Below the pieces are notes generated by a model that was not told where the DNA came from, made no database searches, and saw nothing but the letters and a program-made list of their open reading frames with translations. This document shows positions 49,954 to 57,524 of a DNA stretch of 64,000 bases, one piece after another. Numbering within the stretch: position 1 is the stretch's first letter; each line of letters starts with the position of its first letter. Source of the DNA: an uncultured Bacilli bacterium (GTDB lineage Bacteria; Bacillota_I; Bacilli_A; RF39; UBA660); the NCBI GenBank assembly GCA_934130165.1, contig CAKOXO010000006.1:1-64000 (forward strand). The letters run 5' to 3'. The position numbers were made by a program, and so were the translations under genes.

Positions 49954-50390
49954 AATTTACTTCTAATAATTTCACTAACCTTTTTCATATCAGTTCTTCC
50001 TTTTAATTTAGGAGTAATTTCTTTCATTACACTTCCCATATCTTTCATAGATGTTGCTCCTAGGCTAGCTATTGCATCTTCTATAATATGAAGAACCTCA
50101 TCTTCTTCTAATTGTTCTGGTAAATATTCCTTTAGAATAGATAATTCATATTCAGCCTGTTTAATTAAATCATCTCTATTAGCTTTTTTAAACTCATCTA
50201 TTGAATCATTTCTCATTTTAACTTGTTTATTTACAACATCAATTAATAACTCATCATTAACCTCTGCCTTTTTATCAATTCTCTCTTTATCTAAGGCAGC
50301 TTTTACCATTCTAATAACAGTTAGTCTTTCCTTATCTTTTGCTTTCATTGCATTAATCATATCTTGTTTTAATTTATCTACAAAATTCAT
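49947..50390 (-). CDS. yqeY: GatB/YqeY-domain protein
   Basis: A 147-residue helical protein of the YqeY family, related to the tRNA-binding tail of GatB. Motifs: LKQDMINAMKAKDKERLTVI, EYELSILKEYLPEQL, and MKDMGSVMKEITPKLKGR. The start is ATG 50390 after GGAGATGATTAT. Its place downstream of rpsU is conserved in Bacilli. Its molecular role is not settled. Confidence 0.92.
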   Translation of the reverse strand: MNFVDKLKQDMINAMKAKDKERLTVIRMVKAALDKERIDKKAEVNDELLIDVVNKQVKMRNDSIDEFKKANRDDLIKQAEYELSILKEYLPEQLEEDEVLHIIEDAIASLGATSMKDMGSVMKEITPKLKGRTDMKKVSEIIRSKLN

Positions 50391-50446
50391 ATAATCATCT
50401 CCAAATATATTATACACTTTCTCACTTAATTTATCTAGATATTATA

Positions 50447-50480
50447 TAAAAAAATAGAGATTAATTGTTAATCTCTATTT
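50447..50480 (-). terminator. Strong terminator after rpsU
   Basis: Thirteen-base arms AAATAGAGATTAA and TTAATCTCTATTT around a three-base loop are followed by a run of T on the minus strand, overlapping the rpsU stop. Confidence 0.9.
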
Positions 50481-50665
50481 GCACGTTCTCTTTTTCTTGA
50501 ATTTTTTATTCCTGCTTCTTTTGCTTCTCTTCTTCTGATTCCTGGTTTAGAGTAATGTTCTCTTTTTCTACATTCTTGAGGGACACCGTCTCTATTTACT
50601 TTTTGTTTGAATCTTCTTAATGCCATATCTAGATTCCCATTTTTAACAGTGACTTGAGTTGCCAT
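50468..50665 (-). CDS. rpsU: Ribosomal protein S21
   Basis: A 65-residue basic protein with DMALRRFKQKVNRDGVPQEC and REHYSKPGIRRREAKEAGIK. The start is ATG 50665 after GAAGGGAGGGATAAG. It is upstream of yqeY as in Bacillus. Confidence 0.95.
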   Translation of the reverse strand: MATQVTVKNGNLDMALRRFKQKVNRDGVPQECRKREHYSKPGIRRREAKEAGIKNSRKRERANRD

Positions 50666-50751
50666 CTTATCCCTCCCTTCGCTTTTACTAAAATTGATTA
50701 TAACAGAACTATCTTTATATTTCAAGAATTTTCGTCATATTTTTGATTAAT

Positions 50752-50919
50752 TTAGCACTTTGGTATAATTTTATATAAATTTCTTAAAAATATACCAATA
50801 TAATTGCCAAAATTATAGCAAAAATCAAATATATAATAAAATACAGGAAGTAATATTAAAATAAGTATTAAATAATATACTTTTCTACATTTTAAAAGGT
50901 TTATTACTTTAGCGGACAT
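50752..50919 (-). CDS. 55-residue membrane peptide, candidate bacteriocin immunity protein
   Basis: An open frame of 55 codons starting at ATG 50919, inside the last codons of the second bacteriocin gene, with AAGGAAATGT before it. The start is MSAKVINLLKCRKVYYLILI; a single hydrophobic helix (LILILILLPVFYYIF) is followed by a basic, aromatic tail ending YKIIPKC. Small membrane proteins encoded next to bacteriocin genes commonly protect the producer. No homology is claimed; the call rests on position, overlap, ribosome site and composition. Confidence 0.6.
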   Translation of the reverse strand: MSAKVINLLKCRKVYYLILILILLPVFYYIFDFCYNFGNYIGIFLRNLYKIIPKC

Positions 50920-51077
50920 ACATTTCCTTCTGCTACTCTTCTAATAGAGGAACCAACACTAGAACCAGCATCAACTAAAAGTTTAATTACATTAACAAAG
51001 GCATTTATAATACTCCCACTAATATAATCAGAACCTCCTATTATTTCTTCTAAATCATTTTCTTCTATTTTTTTCAT
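50904..51077 (-). CDS. Double-glycine-leader bacteriocin precursor, peptide B
   Basis: A 57-residue precursor. The leader is MKKIEENDLEEIIGG, a class II double-Gly leader cut by C39 peptidases. The core of 42 residues starts SDYISGSI, has Gly-Ser-rich and hydrophobic helices (GSIINAFVNVIKLLVDAGSS) and ends RRVAEGNVCPLK with a single Cys. The ATG overlaps the stop of peptide A (TAATG). The dedicated exporter is in the same operon. Family not named; the C-terminal RR...CPL pattern may define a group. Confidence 0.82.
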   Translation of the reverse strand: MKKIEENDLEEIIGGSDYISGSIINAFVNVIKLLVDAGSSVGSSIRRVAEGNVCPLK

Positions 51078-51214
51078 TATGTACAAGACTTAGGATGAAC
51101 AATTCCACTAAATACTCCTGATAGGAACAATACAGCTGACACAATTCCTAGTGCTGCCCACGTGGAAAAGCCTCCATTTATCCTTTCTAATTCTTCATCA
51201 GTAATTTTTTTCAT
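51077..51214 (-). CDS. Double-glycine-leader bacteriocin precursor, peptide A
   Basis: A 45-residue precursor. The leader MKKITDEELERINGG is followed by a 30-residue core starting FSTWAALGIVSAV, very hydrophobic, with SGVFSG and ending HPKSCT (one Cys). The start is two bases after the accessory gene's stop, with GGAGTGAAA before it. Two adjacent leader peptides with one exporter suggest a two-peptide bacteriocin, though independent activity is possible. One Cys in each core would also allow a disulfide-linked pair. Confidence 0.82.
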   Translation of the reverse strand: MKKITDEELERINGGFSTWAALGIVSAVLFLSGVFSGIVHPKSCT

Positions 51215-51216
51215 TT

Positions 51217-51618
51217 TCACTCCTTCCAACAAGATTTAAAAATATTAATAAGCCTTTTTTTATTATCATATATTGTTACTTTTATATAATCTCCATCATG
51301 ATATTTATCTGGAGTTTCTGCATTAACAATTACCTCATGATAATTTTTTTCCTTTTTTAATACATTTTTTACTATTTCAATAATCTCCATTTTTTCCTTT
51401 TTATCATCAATAAAAATATATTTACTACCTTTTAATTTTTTTAAATCTCCATCTGCTATAATTAATTTAATATAATCCTTTGTAATTAAAACAGAATTTA
51501 ATACTTTATAATTTCTATATCTATAAGTAAAAATATTTACTATAAATAAAAAACATAAAATTAAAAATATAAAACTGATACTTATTATTAATTGATTTTT
51601 TTCATAATTCTTCTTCAT
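51217..51618 (-). CDS. Bacteriocin export accessory protein, single-pass membrane
   Basis: A 133-residue protein with one N-terminal membrane helix (about 9-30) and an outside domain with KVLNSVLITKDYIKLIIADG and DKYHDGDYIKVTIYDNKKRL. Placement and topology resemble a shortened membrane-fusion (HlyD-like) partner, but the long coiled coil of a true MFP is missing. It overlaps the exporter gene by 17 bases and ends two bases before peptide A. An immunity function is an alternative. Confidence 0.6.
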   Translation of the reverse strand: MKKNYEKNQLIISISFIFLILCFLFIVNIFTYRYRNYKVLNSVLITKDYIKLIIADGDLKKLKGSKYIFIDDKKEKMEIIEIVKNVLKKEKNYHEVIVNAETPDKYHDGDYIKVTIYDNKKRLINIFKSCWKE

Positions 51619-53665
51619 CTATCCTTCCATTTTTTAAAGTAAGTGTTCTATCAAATAAATTTTTATTATCAAAACGATGGGATACTACTATTATTGTTTT
51701 ATTATTTAAATATTTAAAAATATTTAAGAGTATCTTTTTTTCTCTTGCAACATCTATTTCATTAAATGCTTCATCAAAAATATAAATATCACTATTTTTC
51801 AAAATACTTCTTGCTATTATAATTCTTTGACGTTCTCCTCCACTAAAATTAAAACCATTTTCTTCTACTAATTTATCATAACTGGCAACTTCATCTACTA
51901 ACGCTATAGAACAGACTTTATCTATTTCATCTTTAGAACATTCTCTATACATTTTTATATTATTATATATAGTATCATTAAATAAAAGTTCTTGTTGGGA
52001 TACATAAGTTATTTTTTCTCTTAATAAATCTAAATGATAATGATTTATATCTATATTATTTATACTAATATGATTAAATGGAACATCAACATATCTTAAT
52101 AATAATTTCATTAATGTACTCTTACCTGAACCACTAGGTCCATATAAAAATACTTTATCACCCTTATTTATCTCTAGGTTTACATTTTTTAATAATGGCT
52201 TGTTATTATATGTGTAACTTAAATTATCATAAATTATTTTCCCATCCAAACTACATAACTTATAGTAACTACTACAATTAAACACTTCCTTTTTAATAGT
52301 AAATAAATCTTCTACTCTTTCAAGTGAAATCTTATATTTTGGATAATCATTAATTAATTTTATTAAATTATTAAAGGAGTTAATATAAAAGTTTAAAATA
52401 TTTTGAAATATTACTAAGTTACTTAAAGAAAGCTTTTTTATAATTACATATTTACTACCATAGTATAAAATAATTACCATAAACACGTTATAGATAATAG
52501 ACTTTATTGTAGATATAATTTCTAATGTTAAGGAAAGGGAATATAAAGAACTTAAGAAATTTCTATATTTTTTCTTAAATTTATAAATCGTTGGAATTTC
52601 TACATGCATTCCTTTTATTACATCTACACTAGATAATGACTCTATTAAATTAGAATTAACTCTTTCTTCGTGTTTATATAGTTTGCCTATTTTTTTACTT
52701 ATATTATTTTTAAAGCATGCACTTACAATTATTAAACCAAATAGTAAAAGTACTGCCCAAATAGAAAGGAATTTATTTATATTTAACAAGAGAATTATAA
52801 AAATAATAATACTTGATATATCTGTTGTAACAAATAAAAGTAATGTAGTTATGTACTCTTTTACTACATTTAAATCCTTTATCCTTGAAACAACTTCACC
52901 TGTAGTTCTATTTTTATAATAAAGATACGGAAGTAAAATAAGTTGTTTATAAGTTTTTAGAGTGATTTTTTGATCAAACATTTGACTATACTTTAATATT
53001 ATTATTTTTCTTAAAAATTGTGATATTTCTTTTAATATAAATATAAAAAGGACTATAAAACTAATGAGGGGCAGATTATTGCTTACATTATAATTAATAC
53101 AATAATCAATTAAATATTTAAAATGAAAAGTTGCGATTACATTTAGAAAAAAATAAAAAATGGTTAACAATAGAAGAAAAAATATATATTTTTTCTCATT
53201 GTATATATAATCATATATAGTCTTTTTAATTACTTTTGTATAGTTAAAAACTGGTAGCTTATTATTTGGTTTTAAAAATATGTAATTGTTACTAGAAATT
53301 AATTTGAACTCTGAAAAAGATAATGTAGTTTTTCCTTTAGCTGGATCCATGATAACAATTTTTTCCTTTTCATAAGAAATATCATATATTACAACAAAAT
53401 GTTTATAGTTTTTATTTATAATTACATGGGCAATACAAGGTAAGTTATTTGCATCTATCCTTTCTATTTCACCATTTAATGCTAATGCTTCAAAGCCAAG
53501 CTTTTTTGATGCCTCAAGTAAATTAAATGCAGTTACTCCATTTTTTGTTGTATTAGTTATCTCTCTTAAGTATTCTTTTGAAACACTGCCATTATAATAT
53601 TTAATAATTGATAAAAGACAACAAATACCGCAATCACTTATTCCATCTTGCAGTACTATTTTCAT
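51602..53665 (-). CDS. Peptidase-containing ABC transporter (bacteriocin exporter)
   Basis: A 687-residue PCAT. The N-terminal C39 peptidase has the catalytic Cys in LQDGISDCGICCLLSIIKYY, the His in NKNYKHFVVIYDIS and the Asp in IVIMDPAKGKTTLSF. Six membrane helices follow at about 150-430. The ATPase has GPSGSGKST, NFSGGERQRI, IYIFDEAFNEID and VVSHRF. It removes double-Gly leaders while exporting the peptide. It heads the operon, with AGGAGGTAAAATAAGT as ribosome site; all downstream genes overlap or nearly touch. Confidence 0.94.
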   Translation of the reverse strand: MKIVLQDGISDCGICCLLSIIKYYNGSVSKEYLREITNTTKNGVTAFNLLEASKKLGFEALALNGEIERIDANNLPCIAHVIINKNYKHFVVIYDISYEKEKIVIMDPAKGKTTLSFSEFKLISSNNYIFLKPNNKLPVFNYTKVIKKTIYDYIYNEKKYIFFLLLLTIFYFFLNVIATFHFKYLIDYCINYNVSNNLPLISFIVLFIFILKEISQFLRKIIILKYSQMFDQKITLKTYKQLILLPYLYYKNRTTGEVVSRIKDLNVVKEYITTLLLFVTTDISSIIIFIILLLNINKFLSIWAVLLLFGLIIVSACFKNNISKKIGKLYKHEERVNSNLIESLSSVDVIKGMHVEIPTIYKFKKKYRNFLSSLYSLSLTLEIISTIKSIIYNVFMVIILYYGSKYVIIKKLSLSNLVIFQNILNFYINSFNNLIKLINDYPKYKISLERVEDLFTIKKEVFNCSSYYKLCSLDGKIIYDNLSYTYNNKPLLKNVNLEINKGDKVFLYGPSGSGKSTLMKLLLRYVDVPFNHISINNIDINHYHLDLLREKITYVSQQELLFNDTIYNNIKMYRECSKDEIDKVCSIALVDEVASYDKLVEENGFNFSGGERQRIIIARSILKNSDIYIFDEAFNEIDVAREKKILLNIFKYLNNKTIIVVSHRFDNKNLFDRTLTLKNGRIDEEEL

Positions 53666-53737
53666 ACTTATTTTACCTCCTACTATAATTATTAGTAAAA
53701 GATAAGTTTTTCCTTGTATAAATTTTACTTTTCAAAC

Positions 53738-53772
53738 AAAAAAATCAAAAATACTCTCTTGTATCTTTGATT
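53738..53772 (-). terminator. Terminator of the sigma-like gene
   Basis: Arms AATCAAAAATAC and GTATCTTTGATT pair around a six-base loop with T on the minus strand after it, isolating this gene from the bacteriocin operon. Confidence 0.8.
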
Positions 53773-53783
53773 CTATATAAATT

Positions 53784-54761
53784 TTATAAAGTAGATTTCA
53801 AACTTTTGATAACACTTTGGCGTCTTAATTTGCGCAATGATTTAATTTCTGATTGTCTAACACGATCTACAGAGCGTTCAACTTCTCCTGATATTTTTGC
53901 ATATGTTTCAACCTTTCCATCATAAAAGCCATATCTATTTTTTATAATATACTCTTCAAGTCTTGATAATTTTGCTTTTTCAAACGAAGTTATTACTTCT
54001 TCTCTTGTTTCTTTTTCAATAATTTTAGATATTAATTCACTATCATCAGTTAAATCAAACTCACTAATAAAATCTTGATTAATAGTATTATTAATTATTA
54101 GTTTAATATATCTTTTTAAATTAGTATCACTAATTTTGTTAGAACCTATTTTAGATTTTAAATACTTTCCAACTTTTTCAAATAAGATAATGATATTTTC
54201 TTTTTGATTATCTGATATATCATATTTTTTTAATATTTCCTCAGTTTTATTAAGATCATCATAACCATCTTCTTCTGTTCTATAATATCTAACAAAAGCA
54301 TCCTTTAAATGTGAATTTTTTAAAGCACCTAGCATAGTTTCTGAAAAAGACCTTCTATTTTTATAAAATGTAGGTTTATCACAAACTTCAAATCGATCAC
54401 TAATTCCTAGTTTTTTTTCTATTGAATAATCAAAGTGGTGATCATTAGTAACATTTGAAAAAAACTTTGCTTCTCTTAGATCCCCATTTTTTATACATTC
54501 AATCCAAGTCTCATAGGAAGTTGATATAATATCCTCTGCACTAATCTCTACTCCCGAAAGTAAATAAAGACCAGTGCTTTTCAAATAATCATATACAACA
54601 TATTGAGTACCCAAAATAATTTTATCATAATAGTTTTTCTTTAATTCAGGATTATCTGTTTCATCGATTTTTTTATACAAATCTTTAACCTCTGCAATCT
54701 TTAACTTATCTATGTTTGAAAATTGTTCATTCCATTCTTCTAATATTTTATCATTTTTCAT
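53784..54761 (-). CDS. Divergent sigma-70-like protein
   Basis: A 325-residue protein. The C-terminal 60 residues have the layout of sigma region 4: LSRLEEYIIKNRYGFYDGKV then ETYAKISGEVERSVDRVRQS and EIKSLRKLRR, a helix-turn-helix like the housekeeping and sporulation sigmas. The first 130 residues include a possible but weak region 2 (YVVYDYLKSTGLYLLSGVEI, SAEDIISTSYETWIECIKNG). The middle is unrelated to anything I know. It could be an alternative sigma factor or a sigma-derived regulator. Confidence 0.6.
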   Translation of the reverse strand: MKNDKILEEWNEQFSNIDKLKIAEVKDLYKKIDETDNPELKKNYYDKIILGTQYVVYDYLKSTGLYLLSGVEISAEDIISTSYETWIECIKNGDLREAKFFSNVTNDHHFDYSIEKKLGISDRFEVCDKPTFYKNRRSFSETMLGALKNSHLKDAFVRYYRTEEDGYDDLNKTEEILKKYDISDNQKENIIILFEKVGKYLKSKIGSNKISDTNLKRYIKLIINNTINQDFISEFDLTDDSELISKIIEKETREEVITSFEKAKLSRLEEYIIKNRYGFYDGKVETYAKISGEVERSVDRVRQSEIKSLRKLRRQSVIKSLKSTL

Positions 54762-54812
54762 TTATATCCCCCTTTTGAGCAGTGATATTATAACACATTT
54801 TGTTAAAAAAAG

Positions 54813-54842
54813 CAAAATAAAAAAGTTTCATATAGAAACTTT
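54813..54842 (-). terminator. Terminator of tRNA-Arg(TCT)
   Basis: The stem AAAGTTTC/GAAACTTT with a five-base loop is followed by TTTTATTTTG on the minus strand. Confidence 0.85.
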
Positions 54843-54853
54843 ATTATTATTAA

Positions 54854-54930
54854 TGGTGTCCGCGAGGCGACTCGAACGCCTGACCGATCGCTTAGAAGGC
54901 GATTGCTCTATCCAGCTGAGCTACGCAGAC
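54854..54930 (-). tRNA. tRNA-Arg (anticodon TCT)
   Basis: Acceptor GTCTGCG/CGCGGAC with one U-G pair, discriminator A and encoded CCA. D-arm GCTC/GAGC, anticodon stem ATCGC/GCGAT with loop CTTCTAA (TCT, decodes AGA), T-arm AGGCGTTCGAGTCGCCT. Confidence 0.95.
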
Positions 54931-55009
54931 ATTTCAGCTGACAAATAGAATTATACACCATTAATTATAATCTTTCAAGTATTTTTTTATAAAACACAAT
55001 TTAAAATTT

Positions 55010-55939
55010 TTATGGTAAATCTTTCTTTGAAATTGTTTCAATATTTTTACCATCAACCTGTAATAAAACTTGTTCAACATCATAATTATCAAAAATTGAA
55101 TAAGCAAGTGTGTATTTAACCTCTTCAACTATCTTATCATTGCCATCAAAAAGTGCATTATTAAAATTAATTGACATAACATTTTCTTTTTCTTCATGAT
55201 CTAAAAGCTTGGTATTACTGTTTAAAAAACTCATTAAATTTGGTTCATATATATAACTAGTAGTTAATTCATCAATTATTATTTTTATTTTATCTCTATC
55301 ATCATTTAAGTATTTTGTTACAGGAACATAATAATTATTATCATCTATCTCTTCTAAATAGTAAATAACAACTTTATTAATCTTATCTCTTGATTTTATA
55401 TCATACTTTTTATTGATACCAATGTTCTTGTCTAAAACTTTTGCATATTCTTTGATCATTTCATCCTCTACCGTTATAATTACTCCCTTAATATCGCCTA
55501 AATCCATAACACTATATACAATAGATTCAATCATTCTATCTTTTAACTCGTTTTTAACACTTAAAAGTTTTTTAGAAAAATTCAAAGTAACATATTCCTC
55601 ATCATAAACTACATCAATAAGTTTTGTATTTTTAGGAATGGTTGCAGATAAACCATTTGGAAATTTAGAATTATTATCATCTATTAAGTTATTAAGCAAC
55701 AATTTGATTTGATCAATTTTATCCTTTTTATCTAGTAAAATGTTAGTTTTTACTAATAAATCATTTTTATCTAGTAAATATATGTTATTGGTACCTATTC
55801 CTGTTATATATTCTACCTCTAAATTGGTTCTTATTGCATTATCATTTTTAGTCATATTAGGAATTGAATATACTACTAATAAAATAAATGCGGATAGTGT
55901 AGTAATAAATATTTTTCTTAAAGCCTTTTTTCTTAACAT
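55010..55939 (-). CDS. GerM-like spore protein with two GerMN domains
   Basis: A 309-residue membrane-anchored protein. One N-terminal helix (about 9-27) is followed by two related domains. The first has SKFPNGLSATIPKNTKLIDV and VTLNFSKKLLSV with MIESIVYSVMDLGDIKGVII; the second has MSINFNNALFDG and VKYTLAYSIFDNYDVEQVLL. The NFSKK/NFNNALFDG strand and following helix are typical of GerMN repeats. GerM takes part in sporulation and germination in Bacillus. It lies directly downstream of gerE. Confidence 0.85.
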   Translation of the reverse strand: MLRKKALRKIFITTLSAFILLVVYSIPNMTKNDNAIRTNLEVEYITGIGTNNIYLLDKNDLLVKTNILLDKKDKIDQIKLLLNNLIDDNNSKFPNGLSATIPKNTKLIDVVYDEEYVTLNFSKKLLSVKNELKDRMIESIVYSVMDLGDIKGVIITVEDEMIKEYAKVLDKNIGINKKYDIKSRDKINKVVIYYLEEIDDNNYYVPVTKYLNDDRDKIKIIIDELTTSYIYEPNLMSFLNSNTKLLDHEEKENVMSINFNNALFDGNDKIVEEVKYTLAYSIFDNYDVEQVLLQVDGKNIETISKKDLP

Positions 55940-55962
55940 ATCATCACCTAATTAATGATATG

Positions 55963-55988
55963 AAAAAACGTACAATATTAGTACGTTT
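55963..55988 (-). terminator. Terminator after gerE
   Basis: The stem AAACGTAC/GTACGTTT with a seven-base loop is followed by TTTC on the minus strand. The T run is short. Confidence 0.65.
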
Positions 55989-56193
55989 ATAAAGATATTT
56001 CTTTTAATTTTAATAATTCTACCACTGCACTTGCTCTTCCATTAACTCCAAGTTTTTGCATTGTATTTGAAATGTGATTTCTTACTGTTTTTTCACTTAT
56101 TGATAATTCTTTAGCAATATCTTTAGTTGTTTTATTAAGAATCAAAAGTTCAAATACCTCTCTTTCCCTATTTGTTAAGATTCCTTTAGCCAT
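55987..56193 (-). CDS. gerE: Spore transcription regulator GerE (LuxR-type HTH)
   Basis: A 68-residue protein consisting of one LuxR-family DNA-binding domain. LTNREREVFELLILNKTTKD and IAKELSISEKTVRNHISNTM are almost the B. subtilis GerE sequence, as is QKLGVNGRASAVVELLKLKE. GerE controls late mother-cell coat genes. It is slightly shorter at the N-terminus than the 74-residue Bacillus protein. Sigma-K control is expected. Confidence 0.95.
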   Translation of the reverse strand: MAKGILTNREREVFELLILNKTTKDIAKELSISEKTVRNHISNTMQKLGVNGRASAVVELLKLKEISL

Positions 56194-56267
56194 ACAATTC
56201 TTCCCTTCTTTTATACTTTACCTAAAGTATTGTATGAAGAGTTAATAATATGTTTCAGTTTATTTGC

Positions 56268-56774
56268 CTAACTTTTTTTAAAACTTACAGTGATATACAT
56301 TTTATCATCGTAATTAGCTTGAACAAGTCGCATGATATTGTTGGCAATACTACTATCATGTTTGTCTTTAATAACTACTACTTCTATATTCTTATCATCT
56401 ATTTTTACAAAACTATCAAGTTTATATTGATCTTTTATTTGCTTTTCTATTTTTTCTTCTTCACCTTGCAATTGATTTAAATATTTCAACTGTTCATATG
56501 CGTTATTCTTCTCTTCAGTAGTTGTTTTTTCATTAGTAAGTTTTTCCTGAAGGCTAACCATTTCCTCTTGTCTTTCTTCTTCTAATGAAACTCTCATTGC
56601 TACAAGTGAATTAGTTTGCTCTACCTTTGTACTAGTTTTACCTTTAGATTTTGTTGTAACCTTATTTTCAACGTTACTGACCAATAAATCATTCGGCATA
56701 GTAATATAATAGACACTAAGAACTAAAATCAAACTAAATAATGTTAAGAACCACAAATTTTGTTTATTAATCAT
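56268..56774 (-). CDS. spoIIIAH: Stage III sporulation protein AH
   Basis: A 168-residue mother-cell membrane protein that pairs with SpoIIQ to form the engulfment channel. One N-terminal helix (NLWFLTLFSLILVLSVYYIT), a linker, a helical segment (LVAMRVSLEEERQEEMVSLQ, TTEEKNNAYEQLKYLNQLQG), then the YscJ/FliF-like ring fold (DDKNIEVVVIKDKHDSSIAN, IMRLVQANYDDKMYITVSF). The start is ATG 56774 after AAGGAGGAAATCTCGT. The rest of the spoIIIA operon is not next to it in this window. Confidence 0.9.
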   Translation of the reverse strand: MINKQNLWFLTLFSLILVLSVYYITMPNDLLVSNVENKVTTKSKGKTSTKVEQTNSLVAMRVSLEEERQEEMVSLQEKLTNEKTTTEEKNNAYEQLKYLNQLQGEEEKIEKQIKDQYKLDSFVKIDDKNIEVVVIKDKHDSSIANNIMRLVQANYDDKMYITVSFKKS

Positions 56775-56809
56775 ACGAGATTTCCTCCTTACAGTAAATA
56801 TATATGAGC

Positions 56810-56841
56810 AAAAAAAAAGAATATTCATAATAAATATTCTT
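56810..56841 (-). terminator. Terminator of the DUF5684 gene
   Basis: The stem AAGAATATT/AATATTCTT with a seven-base loop is followed by a long run of T on the minus strand. Confidence 0.85.
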
Positions 56842-57454
56842 ACTTAACCTCACTACCACAATTTGGACAAAATTTTGTATCATTACTGATTTTACTTCCA
56901 CATGATGAACAGAATTTTGAATCTGTATTTTGAGTTGTATCATTAGTTTGGGTAGTAGTGCTTTCTGTCTTATTACCCTTTATTTTTTCTAATACAACAT
57001 CATTCATTGGTTTAGCTCCTAAGTATTTACTATCACCAAATCCTAAAATACAATAGAATACTGGCGCTAATAAAGCCAATCCAACAGCAAATCCATCATC
57101 TTTTCCAAAACTACGTGCAGTACTTACACATAATAGTATTAGGAAATAAATTGAAATTGCCATTGAAAGTAATGAACCTAAAACAGGTATAATATTAAGA
57201 ATAGGGCTTAATATTACAGCTAAAATCCACCATGGATTTACTCCAACTACTTTACATAAAATATATTGATTATAAATTGGTATAAGTGATACCCATCCAG
57301 GTTGATCAGCCTTTTTGAATACCTTCCACATTCCTATTATTTGAACGATTGCAATAGCTAGACAAATAACTACTATAACCATAATCATTGCAAATAATCC
57401 TCCCATAGCAGCACCAGCTATAGAACTAGTTGTACTATAATCATAATTACTCAT
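56840..57454 (-). CDS. DUF5684 membrane protein with C-terminal zinc ribbon
   Basis: 204 residues. Helices at about 18-42, 75-105 and 118-138 enclose GMWKVFKKADQPGWVSLIPI and YNQYILCKVVGVNPWW, the DUF5684 signature. A flexible Thr/Asn linker leads to a zinc ribbon (CSSCGSKISNDTKFCPNCGS). Start ATG 57454 is eight bases after AGGAG. Function unknown. The zinc ribbon resembles those of the accessory proteins at 13.7-20.2 kb. Confidence 0.82.
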   Translation of the reverse strand: MSNYDYSTTSSIAGAAMGGLFAMIMVIVVICLAIAIVQIIGMWKVFKKADQPGWVSLIPIYNQYILCKVVGVNPWWILAVILSPILNIIPVLGSLLSMAISIYFLILLCVSTARSFGKDDGFAVGLALLAPVFYCILGFGDSKYLGAKPMNDVVLEKIKGNKTESTTTQTNDTTQNTDSKFCSSCGSKISNDTKFCPNCGSEVK

Positions 57455-57524
57455 TTCTTCCACTCCTTTTCTATATATAACAATAGGATATCATATATTA
57501 ATATATTATGCTATAAAATATTAT

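Noticed and set aside
54712..54948. Plus-strand frame containing ARRLERLTDRLEGD
   Set aside because: It is the antisense of tRNA-Arg(TCT), another common false frame.
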